Of a stretch of 64,000 nt of DNA, positions 47,424 through 58,430 are shown piece by piece (the first letter of the stretch is position 1; each line of letters opens with the position of its first letter). Position numbers and translations under genes: made by a program. The stretch comes from Siphonodentalium dalli (taxonomy: Eukaryota > Mollusca > Scaphopoda > Gadilida > Siphonodentaliidae), in contig CP136061.1 of the NCBI GenBank assembly GCA_032622095.1, forward strand, positions 167,465,107 to 167,529,106, given 5' to 3'. The notes below the pieces were generated by a model that saw only the letters and a program-made list of their open reading frames with translations, searched no databases and was not told where the DNA came from.

Positions 47424-49302
47424 GGGATCTACTAAAAGACGGGACGGAACGATTTTCCGGAACGGGACGGAACGATTTGTCTAAAAGACGGGACGGAACG
47501 GAACGAAAATTTAAAAGTCATTTTATTCGGAAATGAAAGAGTTTAGAGGCACAACCATGGTCTCAACTTGTTTATTGGTATCTACTCTATACGAATGTGA
47601 TGTTTTCCCGATAAAATTGAGCGTATGCTGAACGATGGGCGTTCGAATAACGAAGCGTCGAAATTAGGGAAATTTATCACTTCTGGGACGGGTCATAGCG
47701 TAACCCTGATCTGACCTTGACCTTCAAAATGGTCAATTCAAGGTCAAATCGGTTAAAACGGACGGATTTCGACGAATATGATACCTAGGGATACTTTTCT
47801 CAAGGGATTGTTTTGGACGGGTCAAATCATGACCACGACCTGACCACTAACTTTAAAAATAGTCAATTCGAGTAAAATCGCGCCATTTGCCGGAAAGCAG
47901 ATTGGAACAACCCGGACAAATCGGGCCCACTAGCCATGGTAATAAAAAGCGAGACAGTTTGGAGAATGTAACGTATGACACGAGAAACGGGAAAACGTGG
48001 TATATGGAAGTATCCAAATTTCCTACATGGAATTTGAAAGCTAGTTATTATATGTTTTATGTTCATTTCAAATTGTAATTGTGGATATGTCGATTTATAG
48101 ATATCTACAATTCTATTTGGAGATATCTCTAATTCATTTGGAGATATCTCCAATTATTTAGAGATATCTTCAAATATTTAGAGATATCTCCAATTATTTA
48201 GAGATATCTTCAAATCGAATTATGGAGAAGTACTTAATTATGGATATGCTCAATTGTGGATATGTCGATTTATAGATATCTCCAAATATTTAGAGATATC
48301 TTCAAATATTTAGAGATATCTTCAAATCGAATTACAGAAAAAGTATTTTATTGCGGATATGTTCAAATAGAACATATCCTTAAATGAATTAGAAATATCT
48401 TCAAAGGATTTAGAGATATCTTCAAATGATTTGGGGATTTAAAGATATCTCTAATTGATTTAGAGATAAGGTTAATCTCAAATCCAATTATGGATATCCG
48501 ATATCTACCGATTTAGAGATATCTTCAAATGATTTGGAGATATCTCCAAATAATTAGAGATATCTCCAAATATTTAGAGATATCTCCAAATATTTAGAGA
48601 TATCTACAAATATTTAGAGATATCTCCAAATCATTTAGAGATATCTTCAAATATTTAGAGATATCTCCAAATATTTGAGTATATGTTAATTTGGCTGCAT
48701 TCCCATACACCTAAACATAAAAATGTGAACGAAATATGACTTTTAGTGTTCAGATTTGCCGACTATAGTGATATATCGATCGACATCATTCAGTGTTTTA
48801 GCATATTCTACTGATTCAGTTTACTGATCAGTGAAATAGTAGTTCCCGATTTTTCAAGAATGCGGAAGTCATCGTCCCGTCGATAAAAACACTACTTTTA
48901 CCAGCAGAAAACAAGTGCAAACTTCTATTTAACTATTTAGTATATATTAGACTAACATTTTCTGCAATAATCCGTCACCCAAACATGAAAATGTAAACGA
49001 AATATGACTTTTAGTGTTTAGATTATCGTCCCAGAAGTGATAAATTTCCCTAATTTCGACGCTTCGTTATTCGAACGCCCATCGTTCAGCATACGCTCAA
49101 TTTTATCGGGAAAACATCACATTCGTATAGAGTAGATACCAATAAACAAGTTGAGACCATGTTTGTGCCTCTAAACTCTTTCATTTCCGAATAAAATGAC
49201 TTTTAAATATTCGTTCCGTTTCGTCACGTCTTTTAGACAAATCGTTCCGTCACGTTCCGGAAAATCGTTCCGTCCCGTCTTTTAGTAGATCCCGCTATAG
49301 GG
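47415..49302. mobile_element. Mutator-like non-autonomous element (1,870 bp), 9-bp duplication
   Basis: The element 47424-49293 has ~270-bp terminal inverted repeats ending GGGATCTACTAAAAGACGGG. It is flanked by GCTATATGG (47415-47423) and GCTATAGGG (49294-49302), a 9-bp duplication with one mismatch. Another copy of the tandem unit (49510-49550) shows the empty site reading GCTATATGGG. Long TIRs plus a 9-bp duplication are typical of Mutator elements. The interior has an AAGGTCA-family fragment and a GATATC minisatellite; no transposase. Confidence 0.82.
48080..48690. repeat. ATTTAGAGATATCTCCAAAT minisatellite
   Basis: About 25 copies of a ~20-24-bp, largely self-complementary unit with GAGATATCTC at its core, in two sub-arrays, within the Mutator-like element. 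Confidence 0.85.
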
Positions 49303-49795
49303 GCCTGATACGCTCATTAACGGTATACCGCTCTTTAGCGTTTGGTGCTAACGAACGGTATACTGCTCTTTAGTGACAAACGCTAAAGAGTGGTATACCA
49401 CGCTTTAGGTATATGGGCCTGATACGCTAATTAACGGTATACCGCTCTTTGGCGTTTGGTGCTAAAGAACGGTATACTGCTCTTTAGTGACAAACGCTAA
49501 AGAGCGGTATACCGCGCTTTAGCTATATGGGTCTGATACGCTAATGGGCGGTATACAGCTCTTTAGCGTTTGGTGCTAAAGAATGGTATACTGCTCTTTA
49601 GCCCTCGGTGCTAAAGAGCGGTCCAGGTTGGATGAGCGGCACGTGCGTTGCCAAGATATTTTGCGCATTGCGCCAACACATAACGTTATAATCCGTACCG
49701 CTCTTTAGCCCTCATCACTAAAGAGCGCTATAGGCTATACCGTTCTTTAGCCCTCAGTACTAAAGAGCGGTATACCGTTCTTTAGCCACTTCGTA
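49294..49795. repeat. Right part of the 104-bp tandem array
   Basis: GGCCTGATACGCT-type starts recur at about 49303, 49407 and 49509 (period ~103 bp). Each unit contains several CGGTATACCGCTCTTTAGC-like palindromes. The array then decays into single CTCTTTAGCCCTCA pieces to 49795. Confidence 0.8.
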
Positions 49796-49839
49796 AAAAA
49801 TATGTGAAAAAGTTAAAACAATAATTATTGTCAACATGG

Positions 49840-50192
49840 TTAAAGGGGGACTGCACACTAAATCCAGCCATTTATGGGGCCATCTCCTATTATACTCAAC
49901 ATAAAATAATATGCAACAAATAAATGAATTTGAGCCAGGAATGAGTGCAAAATAACTCATGCGCTCTATGATAGACGTAAACAACATGGTAATTATAATG
50001 AAACTTCTAGGTGATGGTTCGCTAAACTCATTTTCATTATAATTACCATGCTGTTTACATCGTTCACAGAGCACATGAGTGTATTTTGCACTCACCCTGG
50101 CTCAAATTCATTAATTTGTTGCATATATTCTGTTGAGTATAATAAGAGATGGCACCATAGATGAATGGATTTTGTGTACAGCCCCTCTTTAA
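49840..50192. mobile_element. Hairpin MITE with TTAA duplication
   Basis: The element 49844-50188 is flanked by TTAA on both sides and has ends AGGGGGACTGCACACTAAAT. The arms are inverted over most of their length (AATTCATT-ATTTGTTGCATA, AATTACCATG-TGTTTACATCG). Confidence 0.8.
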
Positions 50193-50550
50193 ATGAGCAC
50201 TGTACACTAAATCCAGCCATTTATGAGACAATCTACTTTTATACTCTACAGAATATATGCAATAAATGAATGAAGTGAGCCATGGGTTAGTACAAAAACA
50301 CTCGTATATGCTCTACGAACGATGCAAACAACATGGTAATTATAATGAAAATGAATTTATGACCCCAGTTATAAATTCATTTGCATTGTAGCTACCATTT
50401 TGTTTGTATCGTTCACGGAGCAACAGTGTATTTTGCGCTAACCCGTTGCTCAAATTCATTCATTTGTTGCATATATTATTTTGAGTATAAAAGGAGATGG
50501 TCACACAAATGACCGGATTTAATGTACAGTACCCGTTCAACATTCAACAA
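50193..50550. mobile_element. Second hairpin MITE of the same family, adjacent
   Basis: Same order of blocks (CACTGTACACTAAATCCAGC ... GGATTTAATGTACAGTACCC). It directly follows the previous copy, with a degenerate right terminus and no clear TTAA on the right. Confidence 0.7.
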
Positions 50551-50582
50551 CTAGACAATACCTGAAGATAATAAGCCAGGCC

Positions 50583-50804
50583 GTGCATCGCGACCGCGGC
50601 CATATTGGATTTACCCAGGCCCCGTTCCGCGGTTTAAGTGCTATACAGGTCAAAGTTCTGGCGGTGCATTCCATATTGAATATTCATGATTCCATATTTG
50701 GAGCTTTTGAATATTCACGATTTCAATATATGGAATGCACTTCCAGAATTTTGACCAGTTGCACTTAAACCGCGGAATATGGTGAACCCAATATGGCCGC
50801 GACT
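50583..50804. repeat. ~220-bp hairpin element
   Basis: The left arm (CGACCGCGGCCATATTGG, CCGCGGTTTAAGTGC) pairs with the right arm (GCACTTAAACCGCGGAATAT, CCCAATATGGCCGCGACTC). The inner parts pair through TGCATTCCATAT. Confidence 0.7.
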
Positions 50805-50869
50805 CAGTTATCTCGCTTATTCAGTTAGTTGAAGATGCATTCTGCATTTAGCAGCGTGAATTTCGTTAC

Positions 50870-51935
50870 TTATTCCTTATTAAAACAAAATTGGGAAAAT
50901 GTGGCAAATGACCATGGCAACGTCTTAAGTAGGCCGAGACAAAATTTCCTGTGAAAAAAAATTCTGGAAAAAAGTTCAAAAATGCATCGAAATTTGGCAA
51001 AGTCCGAAAATAAACGGAAATAGTCCGAAACAAGTGCGGGGTCATAAATGGCCACCTGGGCCAAAAAATTTGGGCCGAATTTTTTTTGGGTCGAGTCCGA
51101 AGAAGTGGGTCGAATCCCAGTTTTCGCTCTGCTCGGTCGGGAAAATTTGGGAAAATGTGGCAAACTGTAACATATTAAAAAATGGCCACCTGGGCCGAAC
51201 TTTTTGGGCCGAAAAGTTTTTGGGTCGAGTGCGAAAAAGTGGGTCAAATAGAAATTCCCGCTTTGCTCGGTCAGGAAAATTTGGGGAAAATGTGGCAAAT
51301 GACCATGGCAACGTCTTAAGTAGGGCGAGACAAAATTTCCTGTAAAAAACAATTCCGGAAAAATGTTCAAAAATGCAAGAAAATTTGGGAAAATGTGCCA
51401 AATGACCATGGCAACGTCTTAAGTAGGGCGAGAGAAAATTTCATGGGAAAAATAATTCTGGAAAAAAGTTCAAAAACGCATCGAAATTAGGCAAAGTCCG
51501 AAAATAAACGGAAATAGTTCGAAACAAGTGCGGGTCATAAATGGCCATCTCGGCCAAAAATGTTGGGCCGAATTTTTTTTGGGTCGAGTCCGAAAAAGGT
51601 GGTCGAATCCAAGTTTTCGCTCTGCTCGGTCGGGGAAATTTCGGAAAATGTGGCAAACTGTCACATATTAAAAAATGGCCACCTCGGCCGAACTTTTTGG
51701 GCCGAAAAGGTTTTGGGTCTAGTCCGAAAAAGTGGGTCAAATAGAAATTCCCGCTTTGTTCGGTCTTGAACATTTGGGAAGATGTGGCAAATGACCATGT
51801 AAACGTCTTAAGTAGAGCGAGACAAAATTTCCTGTAAAAAAAATTTCGGGAAAAATGTTCAAAAATGCATCGAAATTAGGTCCGAAAATAAACGGAAATA
51901 GTCCGAAACAAGTGCGGGGTCATAAAGCCTAGCCC
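50870..51935. repeat. Left subterminal array of a ~390-bp repeat (~2.7 copies)
   Basis: The landmark ATGACCATGGCAACGTCTTA recurs at about 50908, 51299, 51401 and 51791; the 102-bp step is an internal deletion. Other blocks are AATGGCCACCTGGGCC-AA and CGCTCTGCTCGGTCGGG-AA. The Phe/Arg/Pro-rich ORFs on minus (for example HFPKFSRPSRAKT) are repeat translations. Confidence 0.88.
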
Positions 51936-52066
51936 GACGAGCCTGTGCTGTACTATTTAGTGGATAGGCCAGCGCGCGGATTTGTCCGGAAAGTGTTGCT
52001 TGTGGTGCCTCCCGACACCCAGTTGCCACCAGCTAGTTCCGTATGAACTGTTAGAAGGACTAGACA

Positions 52067-54480
52067 CTATGTGTCTCGTTCCACGAACAATGCTGCAGCC
52101 CCTCTTTTTCGGTTGCACTCTAGACAGGTCAGCCTCACATCGCCTCTGCAGTGCCCTTTGTTGTTGTCCAGCAAGTCGACACTAAATTGCTGTGTGTCTT
52201 TGGGTTGGAAGGCCCAGAGCAGCCCAATCTCGCACGCCATGCAGCGGTTCTGTTGGGCCTCACGGAGCTCGAGGATATAGTCGACTTTGAAATTGAATCC
52301 CTGGCGTCCATTAGCCTGGTCGTGGCGCTTGTATGCCACAAGCTTCCTTTGTATTTCCTTGCGGGCCTGGCATCGGAACCCTCTTCCGGTGGACAGGTTA
52401 CCCGTTCGAGATGTTGCAAATACTCCACGCGGGATACGGCTAAGTAGCACATATTGGACCACTGGAGGTAGTCGTCGATGATCTAGACCTTCTGAGCGTC
52501 GTGGACCGTAAGTCTCTGGCTCGAGTGGGCGGTGAAAGCATAGCCCAGGCGCCAATCGTCGGTTTTAATAGCACACTCGGCGGCCTCGATATAGACCGCA
52601 ACGACGTCATTGAGAACAAGCTCTTCTCAGTGCGACGGGTCGCCAGTGCCTGGGATTGCGACGTCAATGTCCTGCTTTCGGCTGTCCTTGGGGTGGTAAA
52701 GGATAGACACTGGGTTATCTAGGAAATGCTCCCTATGGCGTCGGAGCAACAGCTCATGTGTCTGGTCGCGGACCTTCTGGCGGCTGGTGATGATTAGGTC
52801 TCCGGGCCTCCACTGCTCCACAAATCGGTCACCCCAGTCAGCTGGGGAGAGCCTTCCGCATTTCATGGCATTGGACTTTGTCACTATGAAGGCGTATACG
52901 CTTTTTCAGGGCTTTGAGGGCTTCATCTTTTGCTCTGTAGTCGACGCCAACCTTTTCGTAGTAGTCTGCCTTTTTTGCAACCAATGGCGAGGCATTTCAC
53001 CTGCAATCAGTGGCGGCTGTCCTTGATCCCCGCAGCAAATTACCTGGATGCCATGTTGGTCAAGTCAGTTTGAGAAAATCTCCAGGATATGCCGGGGCAC
53101 AGTGCAGACCTCGTCCCAGATGATGGCGCGCGTGATGAACTTCTGCCCCATGCGGTCGGTCATCCAGTCATTCTGACCACCCCATCGGAAGAAGCCGTGA
53201 TGTGTCTGGGCTTTGACCCCACGGGCCCGCATTTCTTTCGCGAGGCGATGGGTCGGGGTAAATGCGGGGGTCTCTTACACGGAAGAGCTCAATCGCTCTT
53301 GTGGTCTTGCAACTGCCCCCTCCGTCATTAAGGTAGCTCAGCCGGTGCCGGATCAGTTCGTCGTTGTAGCTGGGCGCCGTTGATTCCGCCATCGGTTTGG
53401 TTTGGCTACAGTATTCTGGCTTGGAGAAGTACTCGGCGTGTTCCTGCGGCATGTACCACTGCTCTCTCTTGTCGTGCCACTGAGCGACATGAACCCTGTC
53501 TCGGGCCGGTGGCCTGAGATTTAGCTCGTAGTGACTCCTGAGACAGTTGCGGCAGTATCCCGGGAGATACTCCGCCTGTGGCATGTATGCCTTGACACCG
53601 TCAAGCTTCTGCAACGCGGTCTTCTGGACGTAAATGCTATCAGTGGCTATCCGGACAGCCTAATCGGGTTCAAATCTTGCCAGCATAGCGAGGAGGTTGA
53701 TGTGGGCATATGCCAGCATTGAGGCCCTCACGTGTGTGTACTGGGGCTGCGAGCCATCGTAGTATGTGAGAATGTGGCCCAATGGACACCGTTGGGGTGT
53801 GCCAACCAGACTGCCGCTTTTGCGGGTGTCACTTACCAAGAAGTCAAGCTCTCCCTGGTCGACCACAAGCCTTCATGTCAGTCTTTTTCCGTCGACCTTG
53901 CTGCCCTGGGTGAACTTGCCTATGATGCTGCAGCCTTGATCACGATCTTCAGGGAGCCAGACCTCGGTTCGTTTCTCAAAGGTGACGATGGCCTCACGGA
54001 CATTCAGGCTCTGGCCGGGTAGCAGGCTTTCATATCGATGCTAACGACGTCTCTTGTATCGTAGCCCATCACATTCCAAATGCTTCCATGCTCGACGCAG
54101 GCTTTCTGCATGTCATCTCCGATGTTAGCCGGGGTCGGTTTCCAGCCGTTGTGGTCTTTGGCCATAATACTGGCTGCGTGGTTCAGCCGAAGGCTCGGTC
54201 TGCGAGCGACTAATCGCCCAGAACTGCATGCTTCCTGGAGGTTTTGATGAGTCTCCCGTGTCCTGTAGTTGCGGCCGTCTAGCACAAACTGGTCCACATT
54301 GAGCTCTCTGTCTTGGTCCCCACAGCAGTCAGACTGCAATCGGATCGTCCTGTATTGCCCCTCTGATTAATTGCCAGACGCCGCCTTCGTAGAAGTTGAC
54401 CTCCCTGGACTGTGGGAAGTGCAGGTCCTTGGACCATGCATGGCCGTTGTGGCAGATGAGCTTTATATTATTTTCGAAGC
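52067..54480 (-). pseudogene. Decayed fusion gene: B-family DNA polymerase, SF1 helicase, HNH nuclease
   Basis: Read 5' to 3' on minus. An N-terminal block (IKLICHNGHAWSKDLHFP, NHAASIMAKDHNGWKPTPAN) leads to SIDMKACYPA (about 54010-54035), a polymerase-B motif A. Next come SQPQYTHVRASMLAYAHINL and AVRIATDSIYV (about 53625-53660), a motif C with the TDS core. A helicase follows: Walker A GGGSCKTTR (Cys for the usual Gly, ~53310), FTPTHRLAKEMRARG, Walker B IIWDEVCTVP (~53115), VICCGDQGQPP (~53030) and LAVSRVEYLQHLERV. The C-terminus has CMACEIGLLW, FSVDLLDNNKGH and LTCLECNRKRG (52100-52240), an HNH-type Cys/His fold. Lesions include stops near 53872, 53661, 53065, 52627 and 52482, and frameshifts near 53275, 52985, 52830 and 52400. 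The stretch after motif A is much shorter than expected, suggesting a deletion. It replicates nothing now; the intact family would be a DNA-replication module. Confidence 0.75.
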
Positions 54481-55340
54481 ATTTTTTTACTTGTTTCCCG
54501 GTTTTTTTTTCACAGGAAATTATGTCTCGCCCTACTTAAGACGTTGCCATGGTCATTTGCCACATTTTCTCAAATTTTCCTGACCGAGCAGAGCGGGAAT
54601 TTCTATTTGACCCACTTTTTCGGACTCGACCCAAAAAGTTCGGCCCAGGTGGCCATTTTTTAATATGTTACAGTTTGCCACATTTTCCGAAATTTTCCCG
54701 ACCGAGCAGAGCGAAAACTGCGATTCGACCCACTTTTTCGAACTCGACCCAAAATCTTTTCGGCCCAAATTTTTTGGCCGAGATGGCCATTTATGACCCC
54801 CACTTGTTTCGGACTATTTCCGTTTATTTTCGGACTTTGCCTATTTTCGAGGCATTTTAAATCTTTTCCAGAATTATTTTTCACAGGAAATTTTGTCTCA
54901 CCCTACTTAAGACGTTGCCATGGTCATTTGCCACATTTTCCCAAATTTTCCTGACCGAGCAGAGCGGGAATTTCTATTTGACCCACATTTTAGGACTCGA
55001 CCCAAAAAAAATTCGGCCCAAAAAGTTCGGCCGAGGTGGCCATTTTTTAATATGTGACAGTTTGCCACATTTTCCGAAATTTTCCCGACCGAGCAGAGCG
55101 AAAACTGGGATTCGACCCAATTTTTCGGACTCGACCCAAATTGTTTTCGGCCCAAAATTTTTGGCCGAGGTGGCCATTAATGACCCACCACTTGTTTCGG
55201 CCAATTTCCGTTCATTTTCGGACTTTGCCTATTTTCGAGGCATTTTTGAACTTTTTTCCATAATTTATTTTCACAGGAAATTTTGTCTCGCCCTACTTAA
55301 GACGTTGCCATGGTCATTTGCCACATTTTCCCAAATTTTT
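54480..55340. repeat. Right subterminal array of the ~390-bp repeat (~2.2 copies, inverted)
   Basis: The complement of the left array: TAAGACGTTGCCATGGTCAT at about 54537, 54907 and 55288. The ORFs here (FDPLFRTRPKK and similar) are repeat translations. Confidence 0.88.
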
Positions 55341-55501
55341 TGAATAAGGAATAAGGAATAAGTAACGAAATTCACGCTGCTTCTGCATTTGATGATACAT
55401 TTCTGACAAAATATAACTATGAAAACTTCATTTAGCAACGTTCTAACAAACGCATTTCTTATTATGTCGATATAGATTGCTTTCGTGCCTATATAGCTTA
55501 C

Positions 55502-55716
55502 CACATTCGCACCGATACCTCCGTTCCCCGCTATATGAATGTCCATGTGCCCTGTCAATCGGACCTTGGTACGAAATTCTGCACCGCATTCAATGCATTT
55601 GAAGGTTGGATCGCTGTGTTTCAGTCGTTCGTGCCTTCTGACATTATGTTGCACTCGCAATGTTTTTTGGGCATTTATCACAAACGTACCTCCCTTCGTC
55701 TCCGTGTTTGCTGCGC
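55502..55716 (-). CDS. C2H2 zinc-finger gene, exon 3 (two fingers; one-base frameshift)
   Basis: The acceptor TTGTGTTTTAG ends at 55717 and the donor is GTG|GTAAGC at 55502/55501. The first base completes the codon left by exon 2 (AG+G, Arg). This rebuilds the end of a finger (HRHRRSKH) and the linker GDEGRYVCDKC. The frame then breaks at a run of six A (about 55662-55667). With one A fewer, finger 3 has C-x2-C-x12-H-x4-H spacing. Finger 4, CIECGAEFRTKVRLTGHMDIH less its last residue, is canonical in the second frame. A homopolymer indel may be an assembly error, since everything around it is intact, or a recent null mutation. With the one-base correction the donor is phase 0, compatible with exon 4. 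Confidence 0.8.
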
Positions 55717-56147
55717 CTAAAACACAACGAAGAATAGTTTACTTGTTGTCATATGATATATCACTGACGTATAATCAATATAAATTACCATGAAAAATCA
55801 ATCACCCAAACTAAATTTCGCTATGTGTCGCTTGGCCAGGTGGAAATTTATCATGCTGGTAATTGTAATATATGGGGGCGCCGCTGTTTTATCATGTTGG
55901 CATATTAAATTGACCAATGCGAATGGAGATCTACTAACCGGAGGTGAGGTGATGGCATATTAGGTTCACCGTGAATGACAGCGACCCCATATTGAAAGCC
56001 CCAGTGGGTATATGGGGACAACAGACGCCATCTTGTTTTTCTTGGAACTCGCCTCTGTGATATTTTCTGTGTATTTTTGTGCCAATAAAAGGGAAATATG
56101 TCAGAAATCTTTTTCCGCGAATTTAAAAAAAAATAGCGAAATGTAGC
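55717..56147. other. Intron 2 flank, no gene seen
   Basis: Unique sequence between exon 3 and the Transib-like element. It contains an imperfect CATCTTGTTTTTCTTGG stretch only. Confidence 0.45.
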
Positions 56148-56429
56148 CAAACCACAGTGGGTCAACGGACACGAACCAAAACCGGAAGTCGTAGAAATAT
56201 CTGTCGACAAATATTTGTTGACATTTGTTTACGTTTTTTTGGGAAAATAAACGCTTGTATACCATATCTGACCAACTGAAGGTGAGTGAATATTTCTTCG
56301 CTAATGTTCGGACACCGACGATCAATTTAAGTCAGTTGTCATTGTTCGATCGCGGAAAAAATGTCATTTAATCATCGCCGCGAGACGATTTCTTCCCCAA
56401 AATATCCCAGAAAATCATACTTTTCACAT

Positions 56430-56810
56430 TCATCGCAGACAGCTGTCGCAACAACCTATATACCGGTCGAAAGGCCTGTTTTCCCCCCACAAATGCATAT
56501 TTTGAGTATTTTCACGGACTGTCTCAAAATTCCAAATTTCATCTTTTGATGCGGGTACCCACCTCGAAAATACTGTCCGGTTAGTCCTGTACACCCCGGA
56601 ATTTATTTGCAATCCACCAGACCCGGCGGACAGTTTTTGTTGTTCCATCAAGAGTCGAAATGGATTAGTTGGTTGGCTGCCTTTCGTTAACAGTGGCACG
56701 TTTTTTGTTGCAACTATAGTATACTGATCAAATTTGGTTACCGAGTACAGTTTGCAATTTGTTCTCATATATTCGTTCAGATCGTGTAAGGTCATTAACC
56801 AAAGAATCAT
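56430..56810 (-). pseudogene. ORF spanning the left arm of the Transib-like element
   Basis: A 126-residue minus-strand ORF. Its last ~55 residues (RTNRTVFSRWVPASKDEIWN ... CCDSCLR) lie in the arm. They recur nearly unchanged in the right arm on plus (60219-60449), there preceded by a different N-terminus beginning MKMADLSKITTKRTDFLQL. Conservation of the frame in both arms suggests an ancestral coding exon, or simply arm identity. The CCDSC cysteine cluster is notable. The 70 residues upstream in this copy (KLYSVTKFDQYTIVATKN and so on) are unique. No known domain recognised. Confidence 0.3.
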
Positions 56811-57229
56811 TTATGGAAATATTGTTAGAACAAGAATATTACAATGCCCTCCATGACCAAGGCCGTAGCAACAGGATTGTTTTGATGGTGGGAGGTGTAG
56901 ATGTATTTTCCAGTAGTTTGATATTTCAGCCAGTATATATATATATAGCGTGAAATTTGATACTTAAAAAACAATTAAAATTCGATTAATTTCAGAAAAA
57001 ACAAATCGGGACCCATGGCTGTTCTTTTTCATTATGGCCACTTTCGGGACCCACCACCCGAGTTTTGATTACGATTGTATAAAGTTTTAACTACATTTTT
57101 CGGGTATATATACACCCCTTTATTTTTATGTTTTAAACTACATGCACCCACCCATATTTCGGAGAATTTTCGCTAATATTACATATTATAGCATAGCCAT
57201 CAAATATGCAGATGTTTATTTCCATTTCT

Positions 57230-57320
57230 ATGAGAGGCCAAATTCACATTTCATAATTAATTGCAGTTAAGCAATAGCACTTAAGCTTAATTATTTGCGA
57301 TTAAGCGCAATTCATGGTTA
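57230..57320. repeat. Palindromic TTAAGC repeat, inverted copy of the 1595-type family
   Basis: GAGGCCAAATTCACATTTC-TAATTAATTGC followed by GCACTTAAGC and GCGATTAAGCGC. It is the mirror of 58770-58915, so the two could bound a ~1.7-kb inverted element (57230-58915). Confidence 0.5.
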
Positions 57321-58100
57321 TACTGTATGTAACTATATGTACCCCTGGTGAATAAATAGGTGTATCTATAACTAAACCTGAACTCATATTGACATATCAC
57401 CTCCTTGTTTTCATTGCTTTGGATAGTTGGGATTTTGAACTAGCCTAAATTCTTTATCAAAATGGGAGACTCGCGACAGTATTACCTTCTGTTTTAGTCG
57501 AGTCGAGGAACCAACCCATCAAAGCCCAAGTGTGATCAGATATCGATTATTGAAGTTTGTTATTTCAATTGATTGCTGCCCAGAAACACGCCGTGGAAAG
57601 GGTGGTTTCGGTCAAAATTGCGGATGAAGATGGATAACTCTAAAACAAGTGGTAATACGGTAAAATTTCGTGATACTTTAGTAATTATACGACCATATAA
57701 TGTTTATAAATCACACGTTAATCGATTCTGATAACTAAAGCTTATTTCAGGTGGGGGCTGGAAAAAACTCCAGACACAGTGTGGAAAAAAATGTTTTCTT
57801 CGGTTTGGGTACCCCCCCCCCCCCCAAAAACAGCAAAAACTGCAGTGTTTTTCCACTGACCATTTGCCCCCCCAAGAAAAATCAAATCTACCCCAGCCGG
57901 ACAACAACTCGGTTTGACCGGAAACCGAAAAAAACACCGGAGCATACAATTCACGAGAAGGTGCTTGGTAACTTAGTTTAGATTATTATGACTAAAATGG
58001 TCATTGTCTACCAGTAGAACGCAGATTTGTACCTCGTGATGTCATGACATGTACACACATGTATATTGGTGATCGCAACGCTTTGTATGCACTTTAAAAA

Positions 58101-58430
58101 ATGACAACTAGTCATTACCTCGACTTTGAAAAAGATGCAAATGAGATGAGTGAGATACCAGCATATAACTGTTTTCTGATACCATTGGAGGAGAAATTGT
58201 TTAATACATGGGATAGTTCTGCAGTAAAAATTTGCCAGATAAGCGATCGCAGGATAGAATTCTGCATTCGACTGGTAGACACTGACATAGTCGGCATTAT
58301 TAAGAGGGTTAATGGGGTCAATATCACATGTAAAGCAAGACAGTGGTTATCCCAAATTGTTTTAGGTGGATTGTACTACTCATGTATATATGATTTGGAT
58401 ATTAAGGTTAATCCATATTCTATAAAATGA
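58101..58430 (+). CDS. Hypothetical 109-residue ORF inside the Transib-like element
   Basis: Begins MTTSHYLDFEKDANEMSEI and includes EEKLFNTWDSSAVKICQISD and LVDTDIVGIIKRVNGVNITC, then a stop. Composition is mixed and protein-like with no low complexity. There is no recognised domain, no good Kozak context (AAAAATGAC) and no neighbouring exon seen. It sits between the inverted 57230 and 58770 repeats. It could be a real small exon of the element or of a nested one. Confidence 0.25.
   Translation: MTTSHYLDFEKDANEMSEIPAYNCFLIPLEEKLFNTWDSSAVKICQISDRRIEFCIRLVDTDIVGIIKRVNGVNITCKARQWLSQIVLGGLYYSCIYDLDIKVNPYSIK

Larger units (their letters stand above)
50841..55390. mobile_element. TIR element (4,532 bp) carrying a DNA polymerase-helicase-HNH gene; perfect 9-bp duplication
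   Basis: The element 50850-55381 starts AGCAGCGTGAATTTCGTTAC and ends with the exact complement over ~32 bp. TCTGCATTT flanks both sides (50841-50849, 55382-55390). Inside the ends lie inverted arrays of a ~390-bp repeat (50870-51935 left, 54480-55340 right). The centre (51936-54480) holds a decayed minus-strand gene. A 9-bp duplication suggests Mutator-type integration, whereas the cargo belongs to self-replicating genomes. It could be a host- or virus-gene capture by a Mutator-like element, or a fossil of a replicative element class. Confidence 0.85.

Noticed and set aside
50870-51773. Minus ORFs up to 179 residues rich in Phe, Arg and Pro
   Set aside because: They coincide exactly with the ~390-bp subterminal repeat and reappear in the inverted right array, with ORFs on the other strand too; no domain.
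50841-55390. Calling the 4.5-kb element a Polinton/Maverick because of the polymerase motifs
   Set aside because: The flanking duplication is 9 bp rather than 6, there is no integrase, capsid or ATPase, and the polymerase is fused to a helicase and HNH domain.
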